Shown piece by piece: positions 10,574-22,847 of a DNA stretch of 64,000 nucleotides; positions within the stretch are counted from its first letter, which is position 1; each line of letters starts with the position of its first letter. Where the stretch lies: positions 1,302,001 to 1,366,000 of the forward strand of contig OY723265.1 in NCBI GenBank assembly GCA_963210315.1. The letters run 5' to 3'. Both the position numbers and the translations under genes were made by a program. The notes beneath the pieces are model-generated. The model saw nothing but the letters and a program-made list of their open reading frames with translations. It was not told the DNA's origin and did no database searches. The DNA comes from Rhynchopus euleeides (lineage: Eukaryota > Euglenozoa > Diplonemea > Diplonemida > Diplonemidae).

Positions 10574-13500
10574 ATGTCGCTTCTGAAGGGGGGGGTGCGG
10601 CAGGTGGTGCAGCGTAGCCGCTACCTGCGCCATGCCACCACCGCCGCCGCCAGCTCCCATTCCAGCACCGAGTGGGCCACTGCGACGGGTCACATCGCGG
10701 AATATGACTTCGGGGAGGAGAAGCTGGAGCCGATTCCCGACCACGAGGCTGACCTGACTGCCGAGGAGGTGCTCGAACACGAGCAGATTCGCCTGGAGGA
10801 GTTCTGGTCGATGCAGATGAGCGAGGAGGTGGGTGAGGCGGAGCGCGCATCTTACGCTGAGAAGATCAAACATATTCGTGACATCTCCGAGCGCACCCAC
10901 ATGTCGCAGAGAGTCACTGGTGCTTTGGGGCGCAAGCTGTGGTCCCGTCTTGTGGATGTGATGACGCAGGTCGCACAGATGGACACTCCCGCCTCAATGC
11001 TCATGACTGAAGAAACCCGGCGTTCCGTCGCCCTGAAGGCGGACACGACCCTCGCCCACGTCGACATGGTGCAGTATTGCACTGAATTGTCGCCTGAGAA
11101 TTTGGAGTTTACCCTCACTACACCGGATATGCCTCCATATCTCCTCCAGGCTGTCGACTCGTTGCTGTCGCTTGACCGGGTCTCACAAATGCGGGGTCAG
11201 GAGGTGGTGTTCACCAAGAAAAGGCTGATGGCTGTACAACGGAGTGAGCGCACTGGATTTGTCTCGACGTTCCTGCCCTTCCTGGTCCAGCACTACACCG
11301 CCAACCCTCCGGTATTCAATCTCTCGCAGAAGGGTGAAGGGTCTGTGTCACATGAGCTCCTCGCGCCCCACAATGGGAAGACGCTGCTTTACGTCGATGA
11401 GTTTCCAGTGCCCAAGCTTCTTCTGCAGAAGGTGTTCGAGCGACGGCAGAAGATTGAGAAGGACGAGATGCAGATCTGCACCGCTGCTTCCAAAGGCGCG
11501 GATCTGGAAGCGCTGGATGTCACGGAACCAGTCGACCTCCAAGACTTCCTCTCGTATGAGACGGCCGTGCAGGGTGTTCTGGGGGACAGGCTGCTGGAGG
11601 ACTTCACCCGGTTGTCCTTTGCGGACATGCCTCAGCGGTTGGCACACATGAAAGCACAGAGCGGAGGCGGGGGCTTGGGGACGATTTTCCCGGTGGGGCA
11701 GTGGACGGCGCAGCCGGAGACGCCGATGCAGGCGTTCTCCACGGCCTCGTTCACATCGCAGGATATGGCGTCGATCTTCCCCCCATTCCGGGAATGGAGG
11801 ATCTCAGATCGTATCATCTCTGCCCCGACTAGGCCCCCGGTCAGCGGTGCGGTGGAGGTGTTTCGGTTGAATCTCGGGAAAGGCGAGGTCCCGATAGCAG
11901 ATAGACTCGGCCAGCTCTCATGGGATACGCAGCATCAACTGTTTCTGTGCTCCAAACCTGCTGAGGACGAAGAGGAGTTCTTCCCGGAAATGTTTCACGA
12001 GAAGCAACTTGTGCATATATCATCTGTTCACATGGCGCAGACGATAAAAGGGGATCTCAACCGCCTCGAAAAAGCCTGCATTCAGGCCAACCAGAATATG
12101 GCCATCGATTTTTACTTCGTAACGGGTAAAGTACATGCAGGGGAGGACGAAACACTTGCATCGGTCACCCAGAGAACCTGCGGGAAGGTCATCGACGCCT
12201 TTCTCCACTTCGCCTCAAGCGGCATGTCTGCGCAGAACAACTACAACAAGACATCGGTCACGGCTGTCAAGGGGGATGACCAGGCGAGGAGTGTCTTCAT
12301 GATCCCGCTCCCGCTGAACCTGTCATTTACTAACAACCCGATCGACTATCTCGCTGTTCTTGAATGCTACGTCTCTGAGCTCACGGAAACAATACCTCCA
12401 CTTCCCGGTGGGAGGGCCAGGCTGGAGAAAGAGCTGCAATCGATGCGGATGGAGGCGGGCACGGACCGGTCCGTGGCATTCTTACAGTACCTCCTCAGCA
12501 CCGACGACGCCCGGAAGTCTGATCTGGCACTGCTACACGCGACTTCGCTGGAATCCATCACCGACAAGCTGCATGGTTTCCGCGAGGCCTCGATGGTGCT
12601 GCGGTGTGTCGCAGGGAACCTCCGGATAACGTCCACATCGCAGGATGGGCCCGAGGAGCTGCGGAACTACCTTGTGTCCGAGGCTTTCAGGGCTGCGCTG
12701 CGCAAGACAGGCGACGTGGGTAATCTACATGATGTCATCACGCGCTGCTACGAAGAGGTTACGCGGGACAGCCTCAACGAGGCGGGATCCCGGTCCACCA
12801 AATGGGATGAGGCCCTGACGTTGAGCTTACTGACACGAAAGAATATCGAGAAAAAATTCAACCACATCCGGTCCGACATACAGGCCGAGGGTGTGGAAGA
12901 GACCTGCACCCGCTTGGACAAGACAGTAGCCGCAACTCTGGCGGGCAACATCGATGGGGGTTCAACACAGGACGGGACGTCGACGGCGGTGACTGCGGAG
13001 TCGCGCTCTGTGCCCCATCCGGTGTTGGAGGAACTTGTCACCTTCTGCATCATCTCTGGCCAGATGTTCGACGACAAATACATCAAGATGACCCGCCTGA
13101 TTTCGTCAGCGGCACGGGCGGTGCGAGTTGCGGAGCTTTCGAACTGGAAGTCTCGCCTCATCGAAGACTTCGCCCTAGAGAAGGAGGTCTTCAACCCCTT
13201 CCTGAAGAATGAAGAAATCTTGCCGCGCCACTACCAGCTGGCTGCTGTTATCTGCGACCTGATGCTGGACCTGCCATTCAAAGGCTACCGCCCCTTCTCG
13301 CTGCAGCACGTCACCGCGCAGAACATTAACCACCAGGGGAAGGCAGGTGAGAGCCGAACTCTGCTCGTCGTGCGCGTCGACCCCTGTGTGCTGGATGTTG
13401 ACAATTTGATGCACGGGCATATGGTTGATGCGGACTACCCGCCGATGCTGTGCCCTCCTGACAGCTGGGCGAAACACACGGATAAGCACCCCCTGTACCC

Positions 13501-15936
13501 ATCCAGGCGGGGGGGGTCGCCCTACAAGACGCTCCCTGCTGACCTGCTGAGGGGCCACTCAGGCTCGGCATGGCTGACGAATGGGCTCCTGAAGGTCACA
13601 GAGCCAGCGCTGGACCGTACCCCCCTCATCTCTTCGCTCGACTTCATGAGTGCCGTGCCTTGGAAGGTGTCGGAGGTTGCAGTGGATCACCTGACCCGCA
13701 TCAAGCAGTCTGGGGAGGACTACGGCGACAAGCTGAAGGGTGGGTGGGTTCCGCTGGAGCCTCCGAAGCCCCGCTTCCGCACGACGAAGTCGATGAAGAT
13801 GTGGGAAACCCAGGTCGGGGCGCTGCAGACCAAGACGGTGCAGCGCAGCACCGCCCTGTCGCAGGGGAACCGCATCCTCACCCTGCTGGAACGGTTCAAG
13901 CATCAGGCTGTGCATCTCCCATGCAACTGCGACTTCCGCGGCAGGACCTACCCAATGCACACAGCAATGAACTACCAGGCCTCCGACTTCGTCCGTTGCT
14001 CCCTTGAGTTCGCAGACAAGCGTCCCCTGGGACCCACCGGCCTTGTGCACCTGAAGATCCACGCTGCGAACCTGATGGGGTTAGACAAGCAGAGCTTCAA
14101 CACCAGGATTCAATGGTGTGATGACAACGTGGAGCGCATTGCCGAGATGCTGGAGCGCCCCTATGCCGACGATGCTGTCTGGCGTGAGGCTGACAAGCCG
14201 CTCCTCGGGTTTGTGGTGCTGCACGAGCTGGGGCGTGCCCTGTCGGATTCGATCAGCCCTGATCACTATGAGACAGGGGTGCCCATCCACGTTGACGGGT
14301 CGTGCAACGGTCTGCAGCACTACAGTGCCCTGGCTCTCGACAAGAAGGGCGCAGCCACGGCGAACTTAGGCGCGAAGACATGGGATGAGAAGCCTTCTGA
14401 CATCTACACCACCGTGCTCGAGGTCGTGAAGGAGCGCAACCTGGAGAAGATCGAGGAGGGGGGCGAACAGGCGGAGATGGCAGCTCTCCTCCACCCCCTT
14501 CTGAAGCGGAAAACTGTGAAGCAGTCGGTCATGACCAATGTGTACGGAGTGACGATGCACGGGATGAAGGACCAGATCCTTGGTCAGCTGATCGCGCAGA
14601 CAGAGAGCCTGGCTGAACCCCCACCGAGGCCGCTGCTTTCGAAGATGGCCCGCTACACCGCAGTGCTTATTCAGCGTTCGCTGTCCGACGTATTCAAGGG
14701 GGCAATCGAGACGCAGAAATGGTTTGGGGTATGCATTATCCGATGGCCGAAAGGAAAACCAAAGCAGACATTGGTGTTTACAGGATGGGTGCACCGCCGG
14801 TGGCATGCGGGTGTCATCGCAGTGAGAAACCCCAATACAAATCGTGCAATCTTCCTTTGGCCTTCGCTTTGCTTTGATTTCTTACTGAGCGACGGAGCGT
14901 AGCGAAGTTGCGAAGTAACGAGGGAAATCGTGCTTTGGATTATCCAGATTTGTTTCATACAGTCGCTGGACAGGGTGTCTCCCGCCAAACGGAAGGAGTA
15001 CGATTTACATCATCTGTCTGATCACGATTCGCAACCAGACGGAGCTCTCTCTGACGCTGGATTCGTTGGTTGGGCTTATTGATTTAGTTGTTGCCTGACA
15101 CACCTGACACAACACACCGCCACAACCTTCATCCCCAACAGGAGGTGCTGCAGGTGATCAACGAAGTGCACCAGTCCACGCATATCGCGGCACCACCTAT
15201 CACCTTTGTCTCTCCGGTATGTGTTAAATTTGTCAAGGCCAAGAAGCCGTTTGACAACCTCAAAGGCGTGATATCATTTGTGAGTGAAATCACTCAAATA
15301 TATGTCGTCAAATGCGTGAGATCGTGCAACGCCTCACCAGAGACAGATACAGCGCGCGCCTCGTCAGGTTTCGAGTTGCGCTCACGCCATACACAGTTTT
15401 TTTTGCACCAGAACAGGTTTCCTTTGTCTTAGAATAGTCACGAAAACCCAGGCCGCCCACCATCCCACCCTCAACAGGCCGGGACACCTGTCGCGCAGCC
15501 CTACTTCCTTGACGAGACGGTGGAGACAAGGGTGAAGATAGGGAACAGTACCATCGGCCTCCACTCGTCCACCCTGGGATCGAACACCAAATTTCTGAAG
15601 CAGCGGACCGCATTCCCGCCGAACTTTGTGCACTCGATGGACGCAACCCACGTGCACCTCACGACAGATCTGCTGAAGAAACGGGGTGTCACCTCCTTTG
15701 GAGCGGTTCACGACTCCTATTGGGGCCATCCCGCAGACATGGACACTCTCAACAGCACGCTGCGCGAGGCGTTTATTCACCTGTATACGCCGAACAGGCT
15801 GGAATCTCTGTACCTCGACCTCTCGTCTGCCCACGGCAAGGCTCTGGTGCGCGCCGGTGCCTCACTGCCGCTCCCCCCACCCCGGGGCGACTTCGACCTA
15901 AATGAGGTGATGGACTCGCCGTATTTCTTTGCGTGA
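10574..15936 (+). CDS. Mitochondrial DNA-directed RNA polymerase, T7-like single-subunit
   Basis: This enzyme transcribes the mitochondrial genome. I join three exons, 10574-14728, 15142-15216 and 15478-15936, with all junctions in phase 0 and donors GTATGC and GTATGT, giving 1,562 residues. The joins restore the family motif that ends in PVAQPY, which is split across exons 2 and 3. Visible landmarks are CDFRGRTYPM near residue 1120, motif A HVDGSCNGLQH with catalytic Asp at about 1241, motif B KQSVMTNVYG with Lys at about 1316, PPNFVHSMD, and motif C VHDSYWGHPAD with catalytic Asp at about 1489. All catalytic residues are present, so it looks functional. The first 30 residues are Arg-rich and lack acidic residues, as in a mitochondrial presequence. 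It is longer than the human enzyme (about 1,230), mainly in the poorly conserved N-terminal half. Intron 1 contains a copy of dispersed repeat R1. Confidence 0.95.
14886..15010 (+). repeat. Dispersed repeat R1 inside an intron
   Basis: This lies in intron 1 of the polymerase gene. It shares GCGTAGCGAAG, GCGAAGTAACGA, GCTTTGGATTA, CGCTGGACAGGGTGTCT and GGAGTACGATTT, in the same order, with the copy at 27014-27232. It also matches parts of 48491-48690. It is shorter than those copies, missing the central block. Confidence 0.7.
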
Positions 15937-17205
15937 TGTTTCGTACGGCCCCCCCTGCCCCCTACCCCCTACCCTCAGGTATAACGAGTGAAGGGAGATC
16001 ATTCGTGTGTGCTTCCTTCTACTTTTATTTTCAATCCCCCTGCCCCCTCCCCCTCAGACGGCACCGTGGTGGTACCGCCCTTCGGGTGGTGGGCTGTGCA
16101 GCTGCCTGAAGGGTTTAGAGGTGCCACCTGGTGTTGCAGAGGGAGCGAGACATATGTGCTTCTGCGTATTGTGTGTTTTGTGTTTCTGCAAACTCGGCGT
16201 TTGTTTGTGTGGTGGGGGGAGGGGGGGGGAGGGGGGCGTTTTTTACCGCCAGTAAGCGAAAGAAAAAAAAATCAGTCAGATATGCGTGGGATTCGGAACA
16301 GGACCCTTTTTGTTTGGCTGGAAGGAACCATTACCCCACCCTCACCCCCACCCACCACCCACCACCCGTGAATGGCTGGCGGCAGGGCTGATGCCAACTC
16401 CGCCAGCTGTTTGGGTGCCTGTGGGGTGGACGGGTTGGTGGGCAGCATCCGCCTATTGCAACAAAGCTTGAAGAGCCGAAACCGCGTGGCCCGTGCTGCA
16501 ACACGTTGTCAGAAGGGGAAAGCCCTTGCAGTAAAGGCCACGGCTGCGAATTGCCGAGGCAATCGCCCCCCCCACCCCCCCAATCAGCGAGTCACGCGAA
16601 TGCGATTTCGTGTCGATGCAGCTGGATGTGTGCTGCGGGCCAACCTTGTCGAAAGCTGTTCTTCCCACGTTGCTCTGCCCCCCCTACGCAGCCCACACCC
16701 TCTGAACAGCTGGAGGCTCCAGTGCCGCCATTCTGGGTGTGCATACACCCAAGACTCCCAGAGCCACGCCTCCCACCTCCTGAGCTTAGTTACGCCACTT
16801 CGCAATCCGGCATCAGTCCCCCCACCCCCGCTTTCTCCTCCCCCACACCTACTGTTCCGCAGGGAGCGAGGCAGGCTTTGCGGTGGCTTACCCTTGTCTG
16901 TATCGCCGCTCCATCTCTTCACTGGAGCTGCCCTGTTCCTCATGCATGGAATATGCCCCTCCTCTCGCCCCTCACCCACCCGCATGCCACGGATATGATA
17001 TCGATTCGATGTGCTGCCAGGCGTGTCAGAGCAGGCTCTTGATAGCATGCGTCGCGTGCGAATAAGCCCTGTGTGTTATTCCTGCCAATATTTTTCTAGA
17101 AAAAAAAAAGAGTGGCAATAAGATGGCTGGTGTGTGCGTTTCACACAAATCAGTAAATGCGGAAGGGTTTGCTCCACACACACCCCACCTCCCCCCCCCC
17201 CCCCC
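15937..17205. other. Intergenic after the polymerase gene
   Basis: Immediately downstream, at 15981-16044, is another copy of the ATAACGAGTGAAGGGAGATC block, followed by a C-rich stretch. A G-rich run lies near 16215-16240. I see no supported gene; open frames here are proline-rich low-complexity shadows. Confidence 0.45.
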
Positions 17206-17209
17206 CTAG

Positions 17210-19234
17210 GCATACAGTGCATCCGAATCGGATCCGATACATTATCGGACGATTATCGGATGATTATCGGACGATTATCGGATCCGATAATCATCCGATA
17301 ATTTTTTTTGGGTGGGTTTTTCAACCAGAAAATGTTACCAATATTCTGCCTGATCAGGGTCAGTGCTGGCGCGGGGTGGTCGATTCAACCGGAAAAAGTT
17401 TTGGGGGCCACCATTCGACCATTCGACCGGGGGCCGAATAGGTGAACCCCTTCGGCCTCGTCAGTGCCCCAGGAACACAGGCCCCGTCATTGGTTTTCGA
17501 CGACGACCCGTGCCGCGGGCACACCAGCCAACAATGCCCCGGTGCTAGGGACGGGGCCGAGGGGGGTGGTGTGGCAGGCAGGGAAGTGCACGGGACTCGA
17601 TGCTGGGAGGGCTTGGCGCGCGAAGCGCGCCAAGCCAGCAAATCCGCCCCCAAAAAAAATATTTGAAAAATTCATTCGACCGGGCACCGGTCGAGCGCCA
17701 GCACTGATCAGGGTGAGGGTTGTCACAACCCCCTGGCAAGCGAGCCTTCGACCGAAGGACAGTAGTGAACATCTGTTCCTTGCGGTCGTCCAGATTGGGT
17801 GGGCTTGCTGCGTCCAGCTTACTGAGGCTACTGAGGGCAGTCCGGTCTCCATCACCCGATATGACTCCGCATTATCGCGCAGGCACAAGGTAGTCTCCAG
17901 ATACATGCCACAGGTCTGGTCCCCAGACCCCCCTGGTGGCCCCCACCGGAAAGTGTTACAACAATCCCCGTGGCTATTTAGTCAATGCCGGATTTTCGAA
18001 AACCAACGCCAGGGACACCTGCAGGACAAGGGCGCCAGTACCGCTGACTACGCGGTGGTCCCGACGGAAGCGCGCGACGCGGTGGTGGAGCGGGGGATGC
18101 AGGACGAGCTCCCTCGGGTGCACCCTCAGTGTGCAACTCAGCTGGCAGCTCTGATGAGCTGCGGCTGCAAGACTCCACTAAAACTCAAAAAAAATATCAA
18201 GCGTGGGGTCTGGGGGGTTTCTCGTGAGGCAGAAATGACGACAAAAAGGGAAAAGAGTGTGTTCTGGTGCCCACAACGCACACGAACACTGATTATCGGA
18301 TGATTATCGGATGTCCGATAATGACCGATAATGTCCGATAATCATCCGATAATCGTCCGATAATGTCCGATAATGTCCGATAATGCCCTTATTCAACTTT
18401 ACGTGGCGAGCGGCAAAGGTGACGACCAGTGGGCCCAGCGCCACGCATGCCCAGACACTGAACCCAAACAGTGGCTACACACGATTCCCACACACGGTTG
18501 TCTGCGGTGAGGAAAAGAGACACCCTTAGGTCTCTGCAAAAACCTGCCGCTGGTTAGCAACCTGGGGCGCCACCCCCTAAAGTGTGAGGAGACCCGGTGG
18601 CTCAAGAAGGGTTTCCGGATCCCACGCGGAGTGAGGGTAACTAGCTAGTCTTTACCCATGGGAAGACATTGTGTGTAATGCACTCCTACGTTTTTCCAAC
18701 CTTTTCGGACTTTCATCCCGTCCCCCCACGTAGTGCGAGTCCTATACGCGTCCCGAACGTACTAGGGCCACTCCCACCTGTACGTTACACTGTGTGAAAC
18801 AGAGACGCAACTGCGGTGGTCTGACCTCCGTCTATGACAGAAGGGAGGCGGGCTACTCCGGCCCGGAAGCCCGCGCAGGGGGTCGCCGTGGAGGACACAG
18901 GACGAGGGGCGCCCGGCCCCCATTGGAGGTCTTGGGATCTCGGTTCTTTGGGCTCAGGGTTCCCCCTTCATAGACCAGGTCACCACCCCGGCTATTCCGG
19001 CTCCATGCACAAGGCATTTCAGCACCGAGGTAACCACCCCACCGCTGACTCTGTTCACCCCCCGCGCAGTGCAATGCGAGGGGATTAGCAGGGGCGCCAC
19101 GTGCAGGCGTCAGGCGGCTTTAACCCCCAATAATGTCCGATAATGCCCGATAATGTCCGATTCGGATCCGATAATTTGGGATTTTCCCCGAAAATCCGAT
19201 AATGCCCGATAACCGATTCGGATGCACTGTATGC
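17210..19234. mobile_element. Element A: GCATAC-ended element inserted in CTAG
   Basis: The element spans 2,025 bases and has a perfect 22-base terminal inverted repeat starting GCATACAGTGCATCCGAATC. CTAG lies directly outside both ends (17206-17209 and 19235-19238), as expected of a 4-base target-site duplication. TCCGATAAT and its inverse are repeated many times inside each end (about 17230-17302 and 19131-19206) and again in the middle (18292-18387). A GC hairpin, GGCGCGCGAAGCGCGCC, is at about 17613. The frame at 17464-18303 has no recognisable domain, so I treat the element as non-autonomous. Confidence 0.75.
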
Positions 19235-20774
19235 CTAGGGCGGGTCGAAAGCCTGTCCCAAAATGGGGTTTTTCGACATAGCAGCCGCGGCCCTCTATTT
19301 GACCTTCTGACCCCCCAGAACCCACCATACCCCGGTTTTTGGGCCCTAGGAGTCCGATTTTCGGGCTCCCGAGCCCCGGAAAGTCGATTTTTGATGATGT
19401 CAAAATTTTGTTCCCTATACTGCACCTCAGGGTCACGCACGGGTTCGCCAGTCCACTATCAGCCCATGTGCAGGCCCACTTTCTCGACCTCCTCCACCCC
19501 TTCCTCCCCTGCGTCCTCAAGACCCTCCATAGGTGCCAATCCTGCATCTTTCGACCCTCTTCCCACTCCAGCGTCGCACCAAACTGTTGAATGCGGGCAG
19601 CCACCATCTCCTTCTCTGTATACACTGCCAGATCATGCAAAGATGCATACTGATGCAGAGTGGGAACCGTCATCAACTTGCACAGTGTGCGGTGCTTGGC
19701 TGCAAGGGACAGGCGGCACAACTGGCCACTGCTCCGACACTGAGATGCTGGTCTGGCCAACGAACTCTTTGTAAGTTGAAAGGTCTCCTCTGTCGGGAGG
19801 GGGGTTTGCGAACCAACCCTCACGACTTGCTCATGGCTTGCTGAGCAGGGCGTGCAATGACTTTCTGATTATTCAGGACGTGCATTCGAAGCCCGCGCAC
19901 TTCTTCTGTGAAATGGTTGTTGCGAGAGTTGCACTGTGTGATTCCTTGATCCCCTTCCTCGCCTCAGCGTACGGAGGACGCTTGAATGTCCCGAGCATAT
20001 CCTTCGCAGCGTCTTTAGCCAGTTCCGCGCACTCGTCATTTACATAAGGCGCGTGCAGCATAAATACCCGGACACTGTTCTGAGACCAGGTCCCACAGGA
20101 CCCTGGTCTTGAGCGCCAGAAGAGAACCTTGATGATAAGCTCGGGCTCTGCGTTGCAGCTGGGTACTCGCTGCGCTCTTCCACCTCCCTTGACTGTCTGC
20201 ATCCACAGGAGAAATGCTTCGCAGATAACGGCAGCAGTGGCAAGTGTTTAGTCGGGACAGTTTACCTGCCTTGCATTCTAAGAGAGCATTCTCATGAGGG
20301 CATCAACACTAATGCATCACTGTCGGCTATGATGACATCCTCCCTGTTCCTGGCAGCTCCGAGTTCAATAGCAGGCCACCCAACGACTGTGTCAGATGGC
20401 AGTATTCGATGCCATCTTCTCACTGTCCGAATCGTTGGGATACGACGTTGTTTGTGGCGCGGATGAGCGGTTGCATCAGAAAATCACAGCCGCAGGATGG
20501 TGTGCGCTCGGACGTCCCAGGATGAGAGTGTTTTACTATCTGCCCGTGGCAGGCGTCCGTGCCATGACCCGGAGGTGCAGTATAGGGAACGGAAAAATTG
20601 ACATCATCAAAAATCGACTTTCCGGGGCTCGGGAGCCCGAAAATCGGACTCCTAGGGCCCAAAAACCGGGGTATGGTGGGTTCTGGGGGGTCAGAAGGTC
20701 AAATAGAGGGCCGCGGCTGCTATGTCGAAAAACACCATTTTGGGACAAAAAAACGGGGCTTTCGACCCCCCCTA
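19235..20774. mobile_element. Element D: fold-back element with 200-bp arms
   Basis: Left arm 19235-19437 and right arm about 20565-20774 are inverted copies beginning CTAGGGCGGGTCGAAAGCC and ending GGCTTTCGACCCCCCCTA. They share AAATAGAGGGCCGCGGCTGC and GACTTTCCGGGGCTCGGGAG. A C run follows the right end. The centre (19440-20560) shows no transposase; it may contain captured host sequence. Its left terminus is the insertion point of element A. Confidence 0.75.
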
Positions 20775-21666
20775 CCCCCCCCCCCCCCCTCCCCCGCCTC
20801 CCCCGTGTGGATTTTCGATACCGTGGAACAATCACTTATGCATTCTACCTTGTTACCTCCGCGGGTTTTTTAAAAAAAACAATCCCCCGTCCCCTCGCCC
20901 CTCACCCCCCATCCTGCCCATTGGTTGTTGCCGAGGGTTTTCTGTAACCTTTTCAATACAGGCGGGTCCGAAGGTAGAACCTGCTGTGCTAGCCAGCCTC
21001 CGTACGACAGGACGCGCGCAGGCACCGGGCCCCCTCTCTAAAAAAAAGGGCGGGCCCGCAGATATCTATATTCCCCCCCCCCCTGTTAAAAATGGTAAAT
21101 GTCGTGAAGCTCCCCCCTCCCCAGTGATCTCGCTGGGCTCGTGCCCAAAACTTTAATAGGTAGGGCAGCTGCCCTACCTGGTAAAGGGGCAAAAAAAATT
21201 CGCGCGCTTCGCGCGCGAACGTGAGCGCTCGGCTAGTGGATCATCTGTGTTTCTCGTACCACAGGCGCTCGGCTGGTGGACCATCCGTGTCTATCGTACC
21301 ACAGGCGGTTCATGACATCCAGGAGCCAGCAGACCGCCCTCAGGGGGTCTGGGGGGCGGAGCCCCCCAGCCGCCGGAGGCCACGGTAGTGAACATATGTT
21401 CTCAGGCTGACATATCGTCCATGACATGTTAAGCACAGACCAAATTCGGTGGGTCATTGGGTCGACAGTCCGGAATAGCCTTGCTACCGGGCCCCAGTGG
21501 GGCCCAGGGGGGCGGGGGCAGATCAGAAATAATATCCTTGGTAGGGCAGGCTGATCAGGCCTGCCCTACCAAGGTTTCGGGCAGAAATTAAATAGGTAGG
21601 GCAGCTGCCCTACCTGCCTGACCAGGCGCGAGATCGCTGCCCCTCCCCCTTCAACCCCCCCCCCCC
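20775..21666. repeat. Repeat-rich spacer between the two composites
   Basis: After the C run, 20805-20860 matches the block at 10220-10275 (ATACCGTGGAACAA). At 21198-21220 is a GC hairpin, CGCGCGCTTCGCGCGCG. At 21342-21400 is an inverted copy of the GC-rich double-hairpin repeat, with GGGGGGCGGAGCCCCCC and then CCACGGTAGTGAACAT. Short inverted copies of GGTAGGGCAGCTGCCCTACC occur at about 21160-21180 and 21596-21616. I see no gene. Confidence 0.5.
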
Positions 21667-21670
21667 CTAG

Positions 21671-22847
21671 GCATACTTGTACCCCCATATGGGGAAGGCC
21701 AAAAATATGGGGAAAATATGGGGGGAATATGGGGGGTTTTTCAAGTCCTGTTCCCCCATATTTCCCCCATATGGGGGATATATGGGGGAAAACCCAGGGG
21801 TTCCTCAGGTGGAAGCAGTCAGCAAACAGTTCTCTTCGTTCTGCTTTTCACAGGGTGTGAAGTCAGCCACTGACAGGGGACGTCTAGCACCTTGCAGTGC
21901 CATCTCACCTCGTCGCTTTCTGCAGAGAGGAAACGGCTGAAGTGCTCGAGTCAGACCACAAAAGGTGCTGTGAGAGTGCCGACCGCCACTTTCTTCAAGT
22001 CTGAGTAGCGGTCATCAGAGCATGCTGACCAGTAGTCCTGTCTTTGCTGGCAGAACAGTTGCGTCCTGCAGCCAGTCCTTGTACTGGCCTTCACAGGTCT
22101 CATTCCAGATCATCATTGCAGATGCAGCTTGAACATGTCAAGCTGCCTGGTGACGAGCGTCGACTCCGACTTTTCGGCGCTCGGAGCGGTCAAAAGCGGC
22201 GGAAGCGCCTGACACCCCAGAATGCACTGCTTGTGAATTCCCTTGTCTAATTAAGGATCCCAGGGGGCAGTTCGCAATCGCAAACACACCAGAGGAGGAG
22301 GACAGCGAGTGTGAGAGTGACGTGCCGGACAGGACTTCAAAACACAGGAGTGTGTGTTGTGAGGAGCTGTTAACCCTGAACGCGCTATGTGTGTCTGTGC
22401 GTATGTGTCCACCACCGCTGTCACTGCGGTGCCCCGCCAAACCGGGAAGCGTTCGCTCTCCGCTGCCGCTGTATCGGCGCAGGAGAGGAACAGGAGGTCG
22501 GTGCGACCCGCCTGGGGGATCTTCCAGGGGGGGCCAGACCTGGCCACACCTGAACGAGCGCGCACCTCCCCAGGATCGGACTCCTGGAGGATCCCCAACA
22601 AGGCATGAGGCCGGTTTCGACGCGCACTTCGTGTGTGTCTGTGCCTGAGTGGTTTGATGTTCTCCCGTTGCAGCACGAATACCCCCATATCCCCCCATAT
22701 GGGCCCCATATTTCCCCCATATTCCCCCATATTTTACCGGGTTTTCCCCATATTTTCAGCCTTTTTCCCCATATGGGGGCGGGGTTTTGAGACCCCCCAT
22801 ATTTCCCCCAAATTTAGGGGGTTCCCCATATGGGGGGACAAGTATGC
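21671..22847. mobile_element. Element B: GCATAC-ended element inserted in CTAG
   Basis: The element spans 1,177 bases. Its ends are inverted copies of about 24 bases starting GCATACTTGTMCCCCCATAT, with CTAG directly outside both (21667-21670 and 22848-22851). Subterminal arrays of CCCATATGGGG-type palindromes lie at 21681-21792 and 22679-22835. Only GCATAC and the CTAG target are shared with element A, so the two are related by architecture rather than overall sequence. The interior shows no convincing transposase. Confidence 0.75.

Noticed and set aside
16372-17042. 208- and 178-residue frames after the polymerase gene
   Set aside because: Proline- and serine-rich translations of C-rich intergenic DNA, with no domain or leader like those of the other genes.
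17464-18303. 279-residue frame inside element A as a transposase
   Set aside because: No catalytic triad, zinc finger or other transposase feature, and it runs through the inner inverted repeat and GC hairpin.
22138-22698. 186-residue minus-strand frame inside element B as a gene
   Set aside because: Ser/Gly-rich without a domain; overlapping frames are open in several phases.
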